Source: Lolium rigidum (lineage: Eukaryota > Streptophyta > Magnoliopsida > Poales > Poaceae). Taken from it: a stretch of DNA of 64,000 nt. The stretch covers positions 260,406,736-260,470,735 of the forward strand of contig NC_061508.1 in assembly GCF_022539505.1 (NCBI RefSeq), written 5' to 3'. Both the position numbers and the translations under genes were made by a program. The notes under the pieces were generated by a model that was given only the letters and a program-made list of their open reading frames with translations, was not told the origin of the DNA and searched no databases. Position 1 is the first letter of the stretch. The number at the start of each line of letters is the position of its first letter. Of the stretch, positions 23,224 to 37,004 are shown piece by piece.

Positions 23224-26200
23224 ATGGGTGCAGCCGGAAGCATGCCTCACGGTTCTCCTCACTGCACTCGGTAGTTCTCCGAGTAACCCGGAACCCGGTG
23301 CCGTGGAACCAATTTGCCCGGATCCCATTGCGTTCCTACCACCATATGTTTCCGACATCCGGCTAGCTCAACCGTTTTCCGCATCTTCCAGCACCACTCC
23401 AGGCCGGATCCCTTCCCTCAAAGAACTCAAAGAAGAACTTGAAGGTCAAGCAAGGATGGCAACCAAGGTGCAGGAGGCGGAAAACAAGAGGGCTTCAAAA
23501 GCTCGGATCCGCGAAGGAGAAAGGGGTCAATGGTGGCCACTGTGAAACCACCGATGTGGAGCTCGGAGAGCTTCGAACGAGGGCATGATCTCCGCCTACC
23601 GGAGCTTCATTCGTGACACCGACGTCCCCAAGCCCGGAGCCGATGAAGTGGTCATGACCAAGGCTTGGGTGGAGCGCGGATTGTCGCTCCCCTGTTCAAA
23701 GTTTTTCTCTCCGTCCTCAGCACATATGGGCTCCAACCGCACAACATCTGCCCAAACTCATACCTCCTCCTCTCCAACTTCGTCACACTTTGCGAAGGGC
23801 ACCTCGGAATCCGCCCGGATATCAAGTTGTGGCAGTTCTTCTTCCGAGTGAAGAAAGAAACAAAGGAAAAAGTAATGGTGAACTGTGGGAGCATGACGTT
23901 CATGCTCCGACCTGGACGCATGTATCCGCCTCACGACTCGCACGAATCCGTCCGGTACTGGAACGCCGGATGGTTCTATGAAAAGAACATCTCAGTTCCG
24001 AACGTCCACGACGGCCTGCCCAAGTTCGTCAACGAACCTCCGGAAGAACTTGCGAGCTGGAGCTTTGTTCCCTCACTCGCCCAAACTCCGATCTTGGAGA
24101 AGGCAGCGCGGAGAATATCTTGGCTAGTCCATGATGGGCTAACCGGAGCTCAGCTTACACTTAGCTGGTTCACCCGGCGGATCCAGCCTCTCGGCATAAC
24201 GCGCGATTGATTTGCGCATACACCGGGCGGACGACCTGCTCCGGGCTACCCGCCACGACCTTCCGGCTGACTCTCGAAAAGGAGAATCAAGACGCTCGTG
24301 AAGATAGGCCGGGCCAGCCGGTCCGGAACTGATCAAAGACATCTACACCAACGACCAGTGTCCTCCGGTAAACTCAATTTCCTTTGTTACTCCAATCTTC
24401 ACAAGTTTTCAAATATTGATCTTATGCTTATATGCTTATTTCCTCCAGCTCGATACTCTGGCGGAGGAAAATCTTCGCACCATACTTCGTGTTCCTGTCA
24501 GCGGCGACGGGGCGGAGGAGGATCCGGACGACGAAGAAGAGGAAGAGGAACAGGCACCCCGCAAGGCAGCCCCTCGACCTTCGAAGCGTCCCCGCGCCAA
24601 AGCTTCCGGTTCAGAAGCCGGAGCTAGCGGCGAGGCCTCCGCCAAGAAGCCAAAGACTGTGAAGCCCCCTCCGCTAAACTCGAAGAGAGCGGAGCAAGCG
24701 CGTTTGAAGATGCTAGCAACAGCTGGCAAACGCTCGCGCCCCATCATCCCCGGAGCCCCGTAAGTTTCCGAATATGGTACATCTCTACTTGGATAAAAAT
24801 TGTTTATGACGTGAACCCCTTTGCTTGCATGTAGGAATCCAAGCACCGCCGCCACCAAGACCACCAACCAAGAGCCCATCACCAAGTATATGAAAAAGTC
24901 TCCGGCTGTAGGTCCACCCACTCCAGCTCCGCCAAGCACGTCTCATACTGCTCCCCAAGCATCCCCTTCCCAAGCTGATCGTTCTCCCCCACCTGCCACC
25001 AATACTCCACCGGAAATCGTTCCGATCAGCAGTGAAAAGGTGGGCGGAGAAGATCCTCAAGACAAAGGACCTGCTCAAGATGAAACAGGAGCACAAGGTC
25101 AAGGAGAAATTGAGGTTACTTCTTCCGAGAGAACCGGAGCTGGTACTGGCGACGTTGTCGTGTTTCCGAAGAATTTTGGAGATCCGACTGACCTCACCTC
25201 CACCCCCAAGGCATACGCAACTAAGTTTTTCAACAAACTTACTGAGGCGGAAAAATGGGATCTTGAACAAGACTTGCTCAACGCCATGTTGGACAATGCC
25301 TGGGGGAAATCCGATGTCGCCACCGCGGAGATTCAGGACTTCAAGAAGAATGTCGGTCATTTCCTCGACAAACTCGTCTGCAAGCAAAAGGTACTCCCCA
25401 GTAGCCCCCAAGCATGTAAGCGGAAACGTAGATATACGTTAGCGCTTAAATGCTTAGACGAATATCACTTCTGGAAAGATTTTAAGTCGATGCAGTAGCC
25501 CCCAAGCATTATGGCGGAAAGGTTCCGGCAATAATGCTTTAAAGGAATCCACTGAAGCAGGCGGAATTCTTACTCCGGCTCTGTTTAACTTTACGAGAAC
25601 AAGCGAGCGCTGCATTATGAGCTGCACAAAAACATTGCCCTTCAGCGCCGCGTTACCTTGAGTCAAGCGGAAAATATCCGGACTCTGAAAGATGCGAATG
25701 CAGATCTGACCAAACAACTGGCAGAAGCCCAAGGTTGGTTTCCGCCCTGTGCTTATCACTGAATTCGTATTACGATTTTAACTTGTGTTATTATAGGTGC
25801 ATCCTCGTCCCTTGCTACAGCCTCTTCGGAGCTTGAGAACCTGCGCTCCTCGTACCAAGCATTGGAGACGAAGCTAAAGGAGGCGGAACTGAAAAAGGAG
25901 CAAGCCGAGAAACAGCTGGCGGAGAAAAATTCCGAGCACGCCAGGGAAAAGGGCGAATTTATATTGAAGAGAAATGCTGACAGCGAGACCATCAAGAGGC
26001 AACAAAAAGAACTCACTGGGCTCCAAAAATATATGGAGACCGCGGAACATCATTGGGACGTGCTTAGTGAGAACGTTTTGGGTACTACTCCAGAACCTGC
26101 CGGAAGACTTTTTCTCCGACCTTTCTCGTGTGCTCAAACTGTTAACTTATATCCGATTATCTCATGCAGAACCTCTTGGGTATCCGGAAAAGCGTCGGAA

Positions 26201-26804
26201 TTTGTTCCCCCGGGACGATCTCCTTCAACTTGCAGGCGATGATTGCAAAGACCTCATTTCCGCCTCCCGGAAGATATGCTACAACTTGTCCATCAAAAGG
26301 AGTCGTACTTGCAAAGTGCGCAAGCTTATTCAAAAGATGGACGTTCTTCCGGAGCTGGTGACGGATCTTCAAGCATCATCAGCCCGAGGCGCAGCTGCGA
26401 TGGCCTTGACCATGTGCTTGGCACATAACCCGGAGCTTGATCTTGACCAGGTGACCGCCGGAGTTCCCTCGGACGCGGATGTCAATGCGCTCTTAGATGC
26501 AGTAAACGGCTACGACACCCGCATCGCGCGCAGGATCCGGCATGACGAATTCTACGACAAGTTCGTGCTTCCCGCGGACGAACCCCTGGAAGCGGAACTT
26601 CAAGCGAAGCGCGACGCGGAAGCACGTCCTGCGGAATCCGGCTCCCAGTTTACCTGGACCAGCTCCAAGGATGCTCCCCAAGAGGAACCCAAGGACGGCG
26701 CTGCGTCTTCGTCGGAAGAAAGTGACGAGGACGTGTCGTCTCCGGCAAAGGATGCCGAAAAAAGTGACCCAAAGGGCAAGGCTTCTCCTGCTAAGGGGGA
26801 GTGA
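23224..26804 (+). pseudogene. Antisense gene of element B (Transposase_28, 'putative gypsy type transposon' family)
   Basis: This gene is on the strand opposite to gag-pol. Recognisable parts in order: a block with LQPHNICPNSYLLLSNFV and GHLGIRPDIKLWQFFFRVKK (23665-24210); WFYEKNISVPNVHDGLP and WLVHDGLTGAQLTLSWFTRR; an acidic and then Lys/Pro-rich linker (24416-24763); a segment with FFNKLTEAEKWDLEQDLL (about 25225-25280); a coiled coil with KLKEAELKKEQAEKQLAEK (25862-26090); and an alpha-helical C-terminal part ending SSPAKDAEKSDPKGKASPAKGE at 26804. This matches the Pfam family PF04195, known from antisense ORFs of grass Tat-type elements; its function is unknown. Frame changes at about 23700 and elsewhere may be introns or damage. 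An early stop in the MGAAGSMPHGSPHCTR frame suggests decay. It could be mistaken for a host gene. Confidence 0.75.
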
Positions 26805-27381
26805 AAACTTTCTTCCTGCGGAAAAAACAATGCATCATTTTGGCCCCAGCGAGGGTTTGTAATAAGACTTTAAATTCTTAAGTAGTTAGGGACGAAACAA
26901 TTATGCATGGGCGGAAACAACTTATCCTGCTATCCTTTAATATTATTCTGCATGTTTCGTTTTATGTTGGAAAGCAAGTGCTGATGTCGTTGTTTTCCGG
27001 CTTGCTCGCTTGACCTTCCGCGAGCCGGAAGACCTTAGCCGGAAACGCTCGCCGGCGGCGACGAAACCCAATGGTAATCCGTCAATAACCGCGGAAACAA
27101 GCCCCCAAGCATAGGTGCCGGAAATCGCTACTAGGAATCCACGAGTTCGCAACAGATAACTATTTAATCGGAAAACTTAAGCTTACGTCCTGAGGGACGA
27201 TTTTTGAAAATCACAACTTTCATACACGCCTAGGCGGAAATATCCAGCTCTGCGGTTTTAGTCGGAAAACATACACGATCTAAAAATGAACAAGTAAAGG
27301 AGGTAAATGACTCATAGAGTGAACCAAAAGCTTTATTTCATTGATCATGTATAATATTGTTACAAGGTATGCAATTCTATG

Positions 27382-29613
<2,232 letters not shown>

Positions 29614-29878
29614 GTTCCGGGATTTCTTACCATCAAGTTGGTAAAAAGCCTCAATTTATTGGCAATTGCTAGAATTATCTATGATCTATTTTAGATTGGA
29701 AATCCTTTTTTTGGTTAAACTTTTTTTTGTTTACGAGATCTTTTTTGCTTACGAGATGTCTGGAATTCCTCATTTCTATCTTATGCAAAAGAAGAGAATC
29801 GAATCCAAGGCAAAGGCGAGAACAATAAAAGGATTTCTTCCTTTTCGGAGGAATTGCAGGTCTTCTTAATCCTCTATT

Positions 29879-29918
29879 CGGCACAAGAAAAAGGCTTTTT
29901 TGCTTTTTTCTTGTGCCG
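29879..29918. repeat. Perfect hairpin in the plastid spacer
   Basis: cggcacaagaaaaa and its reverse complement tttttcttgtgccg face each other across a 12-nt loop. In plastids such inverted repeats downstream of genes stabilise transcript 3' ends. Here it is a relic. Confidence 0.75.
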
Positions 29919-30040
29919 ATTCTTCTTGTATCAAAATAAGAATATTTTTGCTTCCTAATTCGTCAAAGATTACTATGTTTTTCTTTATTCGGGTCTGTCT
30001 CTTAGATCTCTTTTTCTTTTGCTTAGGTTCAGGCGAGGTC

Positions 30041-31121
30041 TCGCTGATATAGTAAACTGGCCTTTGGACTCCATATTCGTGACCTTCTTCCTGTCGTTCC
30101 ACCACGATGACGAGGCTGATGACCCTGTTGGTGGCTGCCAGGTAAAGGAGCATAGGCTCTGACTCTCCTGGAGCTGCTAAGATAGGTGGGGAGGTAAGTA
30201 TCTCCTTCAACCCTTGTAGTGCTGCATCCGCTGCCTCGTCCCAGACAAACTTAATCGTTTTCTTCAATAGCTTGTACAGGGAAGTGCCTTCTCGCCAAGA
30301 CGGCTAACAAACCTGCTGATTGCTGCGACACAACCAGTGAGCCGTTGCACATCTTTGAGACAAGTTGGCCTTTTTATGCACAAGATTGCCTTGATTTTTT
30401 CCGGGTTTACTTCAATGCCCCTGTTAGAGACAATGAAGCCAAGGAGTTTTCCGGCTGGTACGCCAAAGACGCACTTCAGCGGATTCAACATCATCTTGTA
30501 CCGACGGAGATTCTCAAAGGTTTCTGTGAGGTCGCTAATCAAGTCGGATCCTTTCCGAATCATGACCGCGATGTCGTCGACGTAGGCGTGTACGTTCCGG
30601 CCAATCTGGTCCTTCAAGCACCGCTGCATCGTACGTTGGTAGGTGGCACCCGCGTTTTTCAAGCCAAAGGGCATAGTAACATAGCAGTAAGTGCCAAATG
30701 GGGTGATGAATGAGGTCGCCTTTTGGTCAGACTCCTTCATCCGGATCTGATGATACCCGGAATACGCATCAAGAAAACACAGAAGCTCCGCCCCTGCCGT
30801 CGAATCAATGACTTGGTCAATGCGCGGCAGGGGGAACGGATCTTTCGGGCAATGTTTGTTCAAGCCGGAGTAATCGATGCACATTCTTAGTATTTCGGTG
30901 TTCTTTTTGGGTACAAGGACGGGATTTGCGACCCAATCGGTATGGATTACTTCTATTACAAAACCTGCCTCTAGTAACTTTGCTAATTCCATTCCTATGG
31001 CGCGGCGCTTCTTATCTCCAAAGCGTCGCATAGCTTGCTTCACCGGTTTAGCCCCGGGTTTATGTTGAGATAGTGCTCGGCGAGTTCCTTTGGTACTCCG
31101 GACATGTCGGAAGGTTGCCAT
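30041..31121 (-). pseudogene. Reverse transcriptase of element B
   Basis: Minus-strand RT with VANPVLVPKKNTEILRMCIDY, FLDAYSGYHQIRM, TPFGTYCYVTMPFGLKNAGAT and the catalytic YVDDIAVM box, all intact. A frame shift at about 30265 moves the frame to the thumb/connection region (FVWDEAADAALQGLKEIL). The connection ends RPVYYISE exactly at the plastid insertion, where it enters an unrelated Lys-rich frame. The region with HKPGAKPVKQAMRRFGDKKR just before RT is typical of Tat elements. Function is lost through the frameshift and insertion. Confidence 0.88.
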
Positions 31122-31168
31122 GCGAAGATATCCATGTTAGCGCGGAGGAACTCGACGAGCGCGTCTTC

Positions 31169-32250
31169 CTATTTGGGGTCCATGTTGGCTCCGACCGAGA
31201 CCTGCTTGGAATCGTCGCCTTCCTTGAAGTTGACTTTCTTGGTCTCTATCGCGGCCACGAAGGAGTTTTTGTGTTCGGGGATCTGCTTCTTGGTGGTCTG
31301 CATCTCAGTCGGATCCACCGCGGCTCTGTAGCCTTTCGGCTCTTCTCCGGATATGACAGACTCTGCGAAGGCGGCTTCGCCCAACTCGCACTCGTGAGCC
31401 TTTTTGTAGTCTCCGGTTATGGTGATCATACCATTAGGACCCGGAATCTTGAGCGTGTTGTAGATATAGCACGCTCTTGCATGGAACTTGTGGTAGGTGG
31501 GCCTGCCGAAGATGACATGGTAGGAGCTCTTGAAGGGCACAACTTCAAACGTGATCTTTTCTTCGCGGAAATTGTGAACATCGCCGAAAGCCACGGGAAG
31601 TGTAATGCTGCCGAGGGAATTCGCCTTCTTACCCGGAACCACGCCGTGAAACTCAGTGTTGCTGTGTTTGAGCTGTTCCTTGGTGAGGTTCATCCGTTCC
31701 AGAGTCTCCAGGTACATGATGTTCAAGCTGGCTCCGCCATCCATGAGGCACTTGGAGAAGTCATACCCGTCTATGCGGGGACTTACAACCAAGGCGTAGT
31801 ATTCTTTTGACACAATGGCGGGATGATCCTCCCTGTCAAATGTGCACGGAACTTCCGACCACCTGACATACTGCGGCACAGCCGGAACTGTGGCGTTCAG
31901 GATCCGGGTAGCTGACTTTGTAGCGCGGACTGTTGGGGTTCCGAGGAAGGTGTGGTAAGCCCCCACGCTCTTTTTCTCGAAGGGGTTGGATTTACTTGCG
32001 GATCCGGCTTTGGGATCCGGCGAGTTATCATCCTCGTCCATCGCCTCGGAACTGTCCTCCTCCTTGTCCTTGTTCTTGCCCTTGCCTCCTTTGCCGCGTG
32101 GGCGGTGCTTCCGGGCTCGCTTGTATCCTGCCTCCGGGTCGTTCTTTAGGTTGTTGACCCACTTGCAGTTGCGGTTGGTGTGAGTGGACTTTCCTGTAGC
32201 CGGATCCAAGTGGGCCAGGCAGGGCATGTCTCTATACTCCTCGTAGGTTT
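31169..32250 (-). pseudogene. Retropepsin-like protease region of element B
   Basis: The aspartic protease core reads SKCLMDGGASLNIMY, then SSYHVIFGRPTYHKFHA near the flap/C-terminal side. The active site is D-G-G rather than D-S/T-G, as is common in Tat-lineage elements. Upstream is a charged stretch with GKSTHTNRNCKWVN, possibly a degenerate zinc-binding remnant. A frame change at about 31130 separates it from RT. Confidence 0.75.
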
Positions 32251-32279
32251 GCGGAGCGCGGGATCCGCCAGCTGTGACT

Positions 32280-35058
32280 TCAGTGCCATGCTCGCCGACC
32301 CCTGCCGGCTCCGCCTCCACGGCCGCGTCCTCTTCCGCCTCCCGAACCTCCGCGTTGGAACGCCATGGCGACCATGTCGGATCCGCCACTCTTCCGGTCA
32401 TCGGGGTTTTTGCGTTTATGGCCGCTGTTGTTGCCGTTATCACGGTTCTTCTTTTGTTGGTGCGGGGGGATTGCTGTAGCTGCGATATCACCGCCTGCAT
32501 CGTCATCGGCGGCAGTGTGGTCACTGGCAATGGAGATCATCTCATCCAAAGTCCGTTTATTGGCGTTAGCCAAACATGTGAGCTTATGCCTCAGCAATCC
32601 TCCTCTCTGCAGTCCACCAATGAAGGCGTACATGGCAGTGGTGTGGTCGACGTTTTCGCACTCGTTCCTGCATGCCAACCATCGTGTGAGGAAGTTTCTT
32701 GAGGATTCTCCCTTCTTTTGGATACAAGCTTGTAGGTCGCTTGCCGTGGCAGGTCTTTTGTAGGTGCCCCTGAAGTGTTTCTCGAAAGCGATCTTCAGGT
32801 CAAACCAGACAAAAGATGGAGTTTTTCTCGAGGTCACCGAGCCGGATCCGGGCTGGACCTACAAGGTACAAGCTGGAGCATGCGGCGAGGCGATATTAGG
32901 CGTTCCTCCGGCAAAGGTTACTTGCATTGTAGTAATCCTCAATCCGGGTATCCGGCCTTTCGGTGCCATCATAATGCTTCAGGTTTCCGGGTAGCTTGAG
33001 GGAGCTCCTTGGCTTTGGTTCCTCTCGAATCATCCTGCCAAAGCACTTCGGTCCGATGTAGTCGGCTCTGTATTCGTTGAGGCGTTCCCGCGCGTCGCGC
33101 GAGTCATGACGGGGGGACTGTGAGCGAGAGCGAGATCTCCGGCCACCGCCTCCGCCTCCACCTCCGCCGCCACCGCTAGGTGGTGGTGAGGGAGACCTGC
33201 GAGGGGGCCGATCCGACCTCTTGCTTCCGCCTCCAGATTCTCCCCGGCCCTCCCGGTGCTGGCTCCGGCTCCTGTGGCTGCCTTCGCCGTGACGCTGGCT
33301 GCCCTGGTCGTTCCGGCTCCGGCGGGGCTCCGGGTCGCGCTCCTCATTCCGGCTCCTCCTAGGCTCGGGCTCACGATCGTTGTTCTGATTCCGGCGAGGT
33401 TCCGGCGTGCGCTCCCTGCTCCTGTTTCTTGAGGGCATCACGTTGTCGCGGATAACAATTCCACCATGCCCCTGAGGCCTGGTGTTTCCGGCTGGACTAC
33501 GGCGGCGAGGGGGACGCGGGTAACCATTAGGCGGAGGAGAGGCGTTGCGGTACTTGGCTCGTCCGAGTACATTGCATCCTTTCCCTTTCTCGGATCGGAC
33601 GGTGGCGTCTTTGATGGTACGGGGATCGGATTTGGGTGTTCCCTGGCTTTCCTTCTGCGTTCCGAGGATCCGGTTCGCGACTCGTCATCTCGATGGCGAT
33701 TGTCGTGGGCGTCCTTCTGCGCAGTGGAGACGCAATGCTCTGGGTTAGATTCCAACTTGCGCGAAGTGTCTGCCTTGCTCTATTGTTTAACCGCTGAAGT
33801 GACGAGCGTGCGTAAGTAGTTGATGTCAATCTCCTCGTCACTTTTCTTCAGGATCTCTGCAGCTTTCGTCATATTGTCTTTTGGGGTTGCGAACGGCTGC
33901 TGCTCCGTTGGAGTTGCGAAGGTGATCCTGCGGGGAGCTATCAACTCACGCCGGACCTTTTCTACCTCCCGATCAGCTTCAACGATCTTGTCCTCCCAGT
34001 GCTTTCGGAGTTCCTTGACCTTCGCTAGTCCTTCGTCCACCTCCTGCTCACGCTGGATGAAGTCTTCCACAAAAACTGCGGCATGCTTCCTTTCCTCCAG
34101 CATGGCGGCTGCGGTGTCCTTAAACTTCTTGGGCTGTGGCCGAGAGCTCCACTCTCTTAGCTTCTAAAGCTTCTACGTCTTCGGGAGTGATGGGTTTGTT
34201 AAGAATTTCCGAGCGATAAACCGCATCCATGCACTGCTTGTGCGACCATCTCTTCGGGCGACGAGGAGGCTCTCCGAGGAAGAATCCCTACGGGGCCGCT
34301 CCCGCGACATCGGAGATCCGTGGTGGGATGGCTGGGGGTCGGATTGGGTGCCTGCCTCTTCTGATCCGTTTTCTCCCAGCGCCGCTACAGTTGCAAGTAC
34401 CTGCTTTGGTTGGGCGGAATCAACTTCAGGCTGGCCGCCGTATCCATATTCCTTCACCTTGCGATCGAACTCTTCAGTGTCCATGGACTGGGTGTCTCCG
34501 GAGATTGGGCTTAGATTTCCCAAAATTGACTCTTCAGCCGGAGTTTCGCTTTCTCCGACAGCCTCTTGCTGATCCGGAGCAACGTTGTTTTCCGGGGCCA
34601 CGACCTGCTCGGGACCAGCTCCGGCTTCTTGAGGGGCGGTTCCGGCGGTATGGGCCAAGAAGTGTACGAAGTGACACCTTTGCTTCTCTAACACACGGGA
34701 GACCCGGGCGGATCTGCATTGGTCTTCCACCGTTATCTCCTCGCTCGGGGGCGGATTGGGTGGGTTTTGATTTTTTCGGATCTAAGGCGGAATCTTCGCT
34801 AGGAAGTTCCTGCGTCTCGGATCGGATCTTCGCGACTGCGTCCTGCTCGGCGGCGGTCGCGTCGGCGCTACTTACCGGTGGGTTTCCGTCGGAATCGACG
34901 GTTTCCCCGATGAAGATGTGTATGCCGCCAAGCGGGACGATGGAGAGCTTGACGGGGTCGGTTTTAGCCGGAATCCAACACTCATCCGGAGGGACGATCG
35001 GCAGATTTCCGGCGTAAAGGACACGCCCCACGGCGATGGTGTCGTCGTAGCTTCCCAT
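32280..35058 (-). pseudogene. Gag region of element B, several frameshifts
   Basis: Minus-strand frames begin MGSYDDTIAVGRVLYAGNLP at 35058, just after the PBS-like sequence. They continue through acidic and Lys-rich segments (33780-34730) and an Arg/Ser-rich linker (32896-33441). The retrotransposon gag domain (Pfam PF03732) spans about 32440-33030: KLPGNLKHYDGTERPDTRIE, then FDLKIAFEKHFRGTYKRPA and SSRNFLTRWLACRNECENVD. The capsid-like domain is in two frames. No clear CCHC knuckle is retained. Confidence 0.75.
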
Positions 35059-35096
35059 GGCGGAACCCTCCCGGTTCCGGCCTCCGGACGCCGCAG

Positions 35097-35113
35097 GCCC
35101 CACGGTGGGCGCC
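35097..35113 (-). promoter_or_regulatory. Primer-binding-site-like sequence at the gap edge
   Basis: On the minus strand ggcgcccaccgtggggc emerges directly from the N run. The usual position is right after the 5' LTR, so that LTR lies inside the gap. Confidence 0.5.
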
Positions 35114-35213
35114 NNNNNNNNNNNNNNNNNNNNNNNNNNNNNNNNNNNNNNNNNNNNNNNNNNNNNNNNNNNNNNNNNNNNNNNNNNNNNNNNNNNNNNN
35201 NNNNNNNNNNNNN
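35114..35213. other. Assembly gap, 100 N
   Basis: A run of exactly 100 N. It must replace at least the 5' LTR of element B, and probably the remaining 5' part and 5' LTR of element A, since outer-element sequence resumes at 35214. Its true size is likely kilobases. Confidence 0.9.
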
Positions 35214-35330
35214 CATTGTTTAGATCGCTGCATTCATTGCATATGTTTACAATATGATCAAGTTTATGATGGCATGTCACTCCAGAAATTATCTTTGTTT
35301 ATCGTTTACCTGCTCGAGACGAGCAGAAAC

Positions 35331-35345
35331 TAAGCTTGGGGATGC
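35331..35345 (+). promoter_or_regulatory. Polypurine tract of the outer retrotransposon
   Basis: taagcttggggatgc immediately precedes the right LTR. It primes plus-strand synthesis in this type of element. Confidence 0.75.
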
Positions 35346-36999
35346 TGATACGTCTCCGACGTATCGATAATTTCTTATATTCCATGCCACATTATTGATG
35401 ATATCTACATGTTATATGCACATTTTATGTCATATTTATGCGTTTTCCGGAACTAACCTATTGACGAGATGCCGAAAGGCCAGTTGCTGTTTTCTGCTGT
35501 TTTTGGTTTCAGAAATCCTAGTAACGAAATATTCTCGGAATTGGACGAAATCAACGCCCAGGTTTCTATTTTTCCCGGAAGCATCCAGAACACCCGAGAG
35601 CCGCCAGAGGGGGGCCACAGGGCCCCCAGATGATAGGGTGGCGCGGCCCACCCCCTGGCCGCGCGGCCCTATGGTGTCACCGCCTCGTTGACCTTCTGAC
35701 GCCGCCTCTTCGCCTATATAAAGGTCCCGGACCTAAAACCTCGATACGAAAAAGCCACGGTACGAGAAACCTTCCGAGTCGCCGCCATCGCGAAGCCAAG
35801 ATCTGCGGGACAGGAGTCTCGTTCGGCACGCCGCCGGGACGGGAAGTGCCCCGGAAGGCTCCTCCATCGACACCACCGCCATCTTCATCAACGCTGCTGT
35901 CTCCCATGAGGAGGGAGTAGTTCTCCATCGAGGCTCGAGGCTGTACCGGTAGCTATGTGGTTAATCTCTCTCCTATGTACTTCAATACAATAATCTCATG
36001 AGCTGCCTTACATGATTGAGATTCATATGATGATGCTTGTAATCTAGATGTCATTATGCTAGTCAAGTGGGTTTTACTTATGTGATCTCCGGAGACTCCT
36101 TGTCCCACGTGTGTAAAGGTGACAAGTGTGTGCACCGTGTGGGTCTCTTAGGCTATATTTCACAGAATACTTATTCACTGTTATGAATGGCATAGTGAAG
36201 TGCTTATTTATATCTCTTTATGATTGCAATGTGTTTTGTATCACAATTTATCCATGTGCTACTCTAGTGATGTTATTAAAGTAGTTTATTCCTCCTGCAC
36301 GGTGTAATGGTGACAGTGTGTGCATCCGTGTTAGTACTTGGCGTAGGCTATGATTGTGATCTCTTGTAGATTATGAAGTTAACTATTGCTATGACGGTAT
36401 TGATGTGATCTATTCCTCCTACATGGTGTGAAGGTGACAGTGTGCATGCTGTGTTAGTACTTGGTTTAGTCGTGTTGATCTTTCATGCACTCTAAGGTTA
36501 TTTAAATATGAACATTGAATTGTGGAGCTTGTTAACTCCGGCATTGAGGGTTCGTGTAATCCTACGCAATGTGTTCATCATCCAACAAGAGAGTGTAGAG
36601 TATGCATTTATCTATTCTCGTTATGTGATCAATGTTGAGAGTGTCCACTAGTGAAAGTGTAATCCCTAGGCCTTGTTCCTAAATATCGCTATCGCTGCTT
36701 GTTTACTCGTTTTATCTGCGTTGCTACTCGTTGCGTTACTACTGCTCATACTTATTCATACCACCTGTATTTCACTATCTCTTCGCCGAACTAGTGCACC
36801 TATTAGGTGTGTTGGGGACACAAGAGACTTCTTGCTTTGTGGTTGCAGGGTTGCATGAGAGGGATATCTTTGACCTCTTCCTCCCTGAGTTCGATAAACC
36901 TTGGGTGATCCACTTAAGGGAAACTTGCTGCTGTTCTACAAACCTCTGCTCTTGGAGGCCCAACACTGTCTACAAGAATAGAAGCTCCCGTAGACATCA
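35346..36999 (+). repeat. Right LTR of the outer retrotransposon
   Basis: This 1,654-bp LTR starts TGATACGTCTCC and ends with CA at 36999, followed by the duplication ttgat (37000-37004). Compared with the left LTR it keeps a 17-nt segment (35560-35576) bordered by ccc repeats and has several one-base indels. Confidence 0.92.
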
Positions 37000-37004
37000 T
37001 TGAT

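Noticed and set aside
23224..26804. Interpretation as an ordinary host gene with introns
   Set aside because: Position and orientation inside element B, the Transposase_28-type core and the flanking polypurine tract and LTR show it belongs to the retrotransposon.
29675..29884. Minus-strand 69-codon Lys-rich frame as a retrotransposon or plastid gene
   Set aside because: It lies in AT-rich plastid spacer opposite to petA and matches no plastid protein that I know.
34229..35017. Plus-strand frame of 262 codons
   Set aside because: It is the antisense shadow of the GC-rich gag region of element B.
35098..35257. Frames that cross the N run
   Set aside because: They contain unknown residues for most of their length and have no evidential value.
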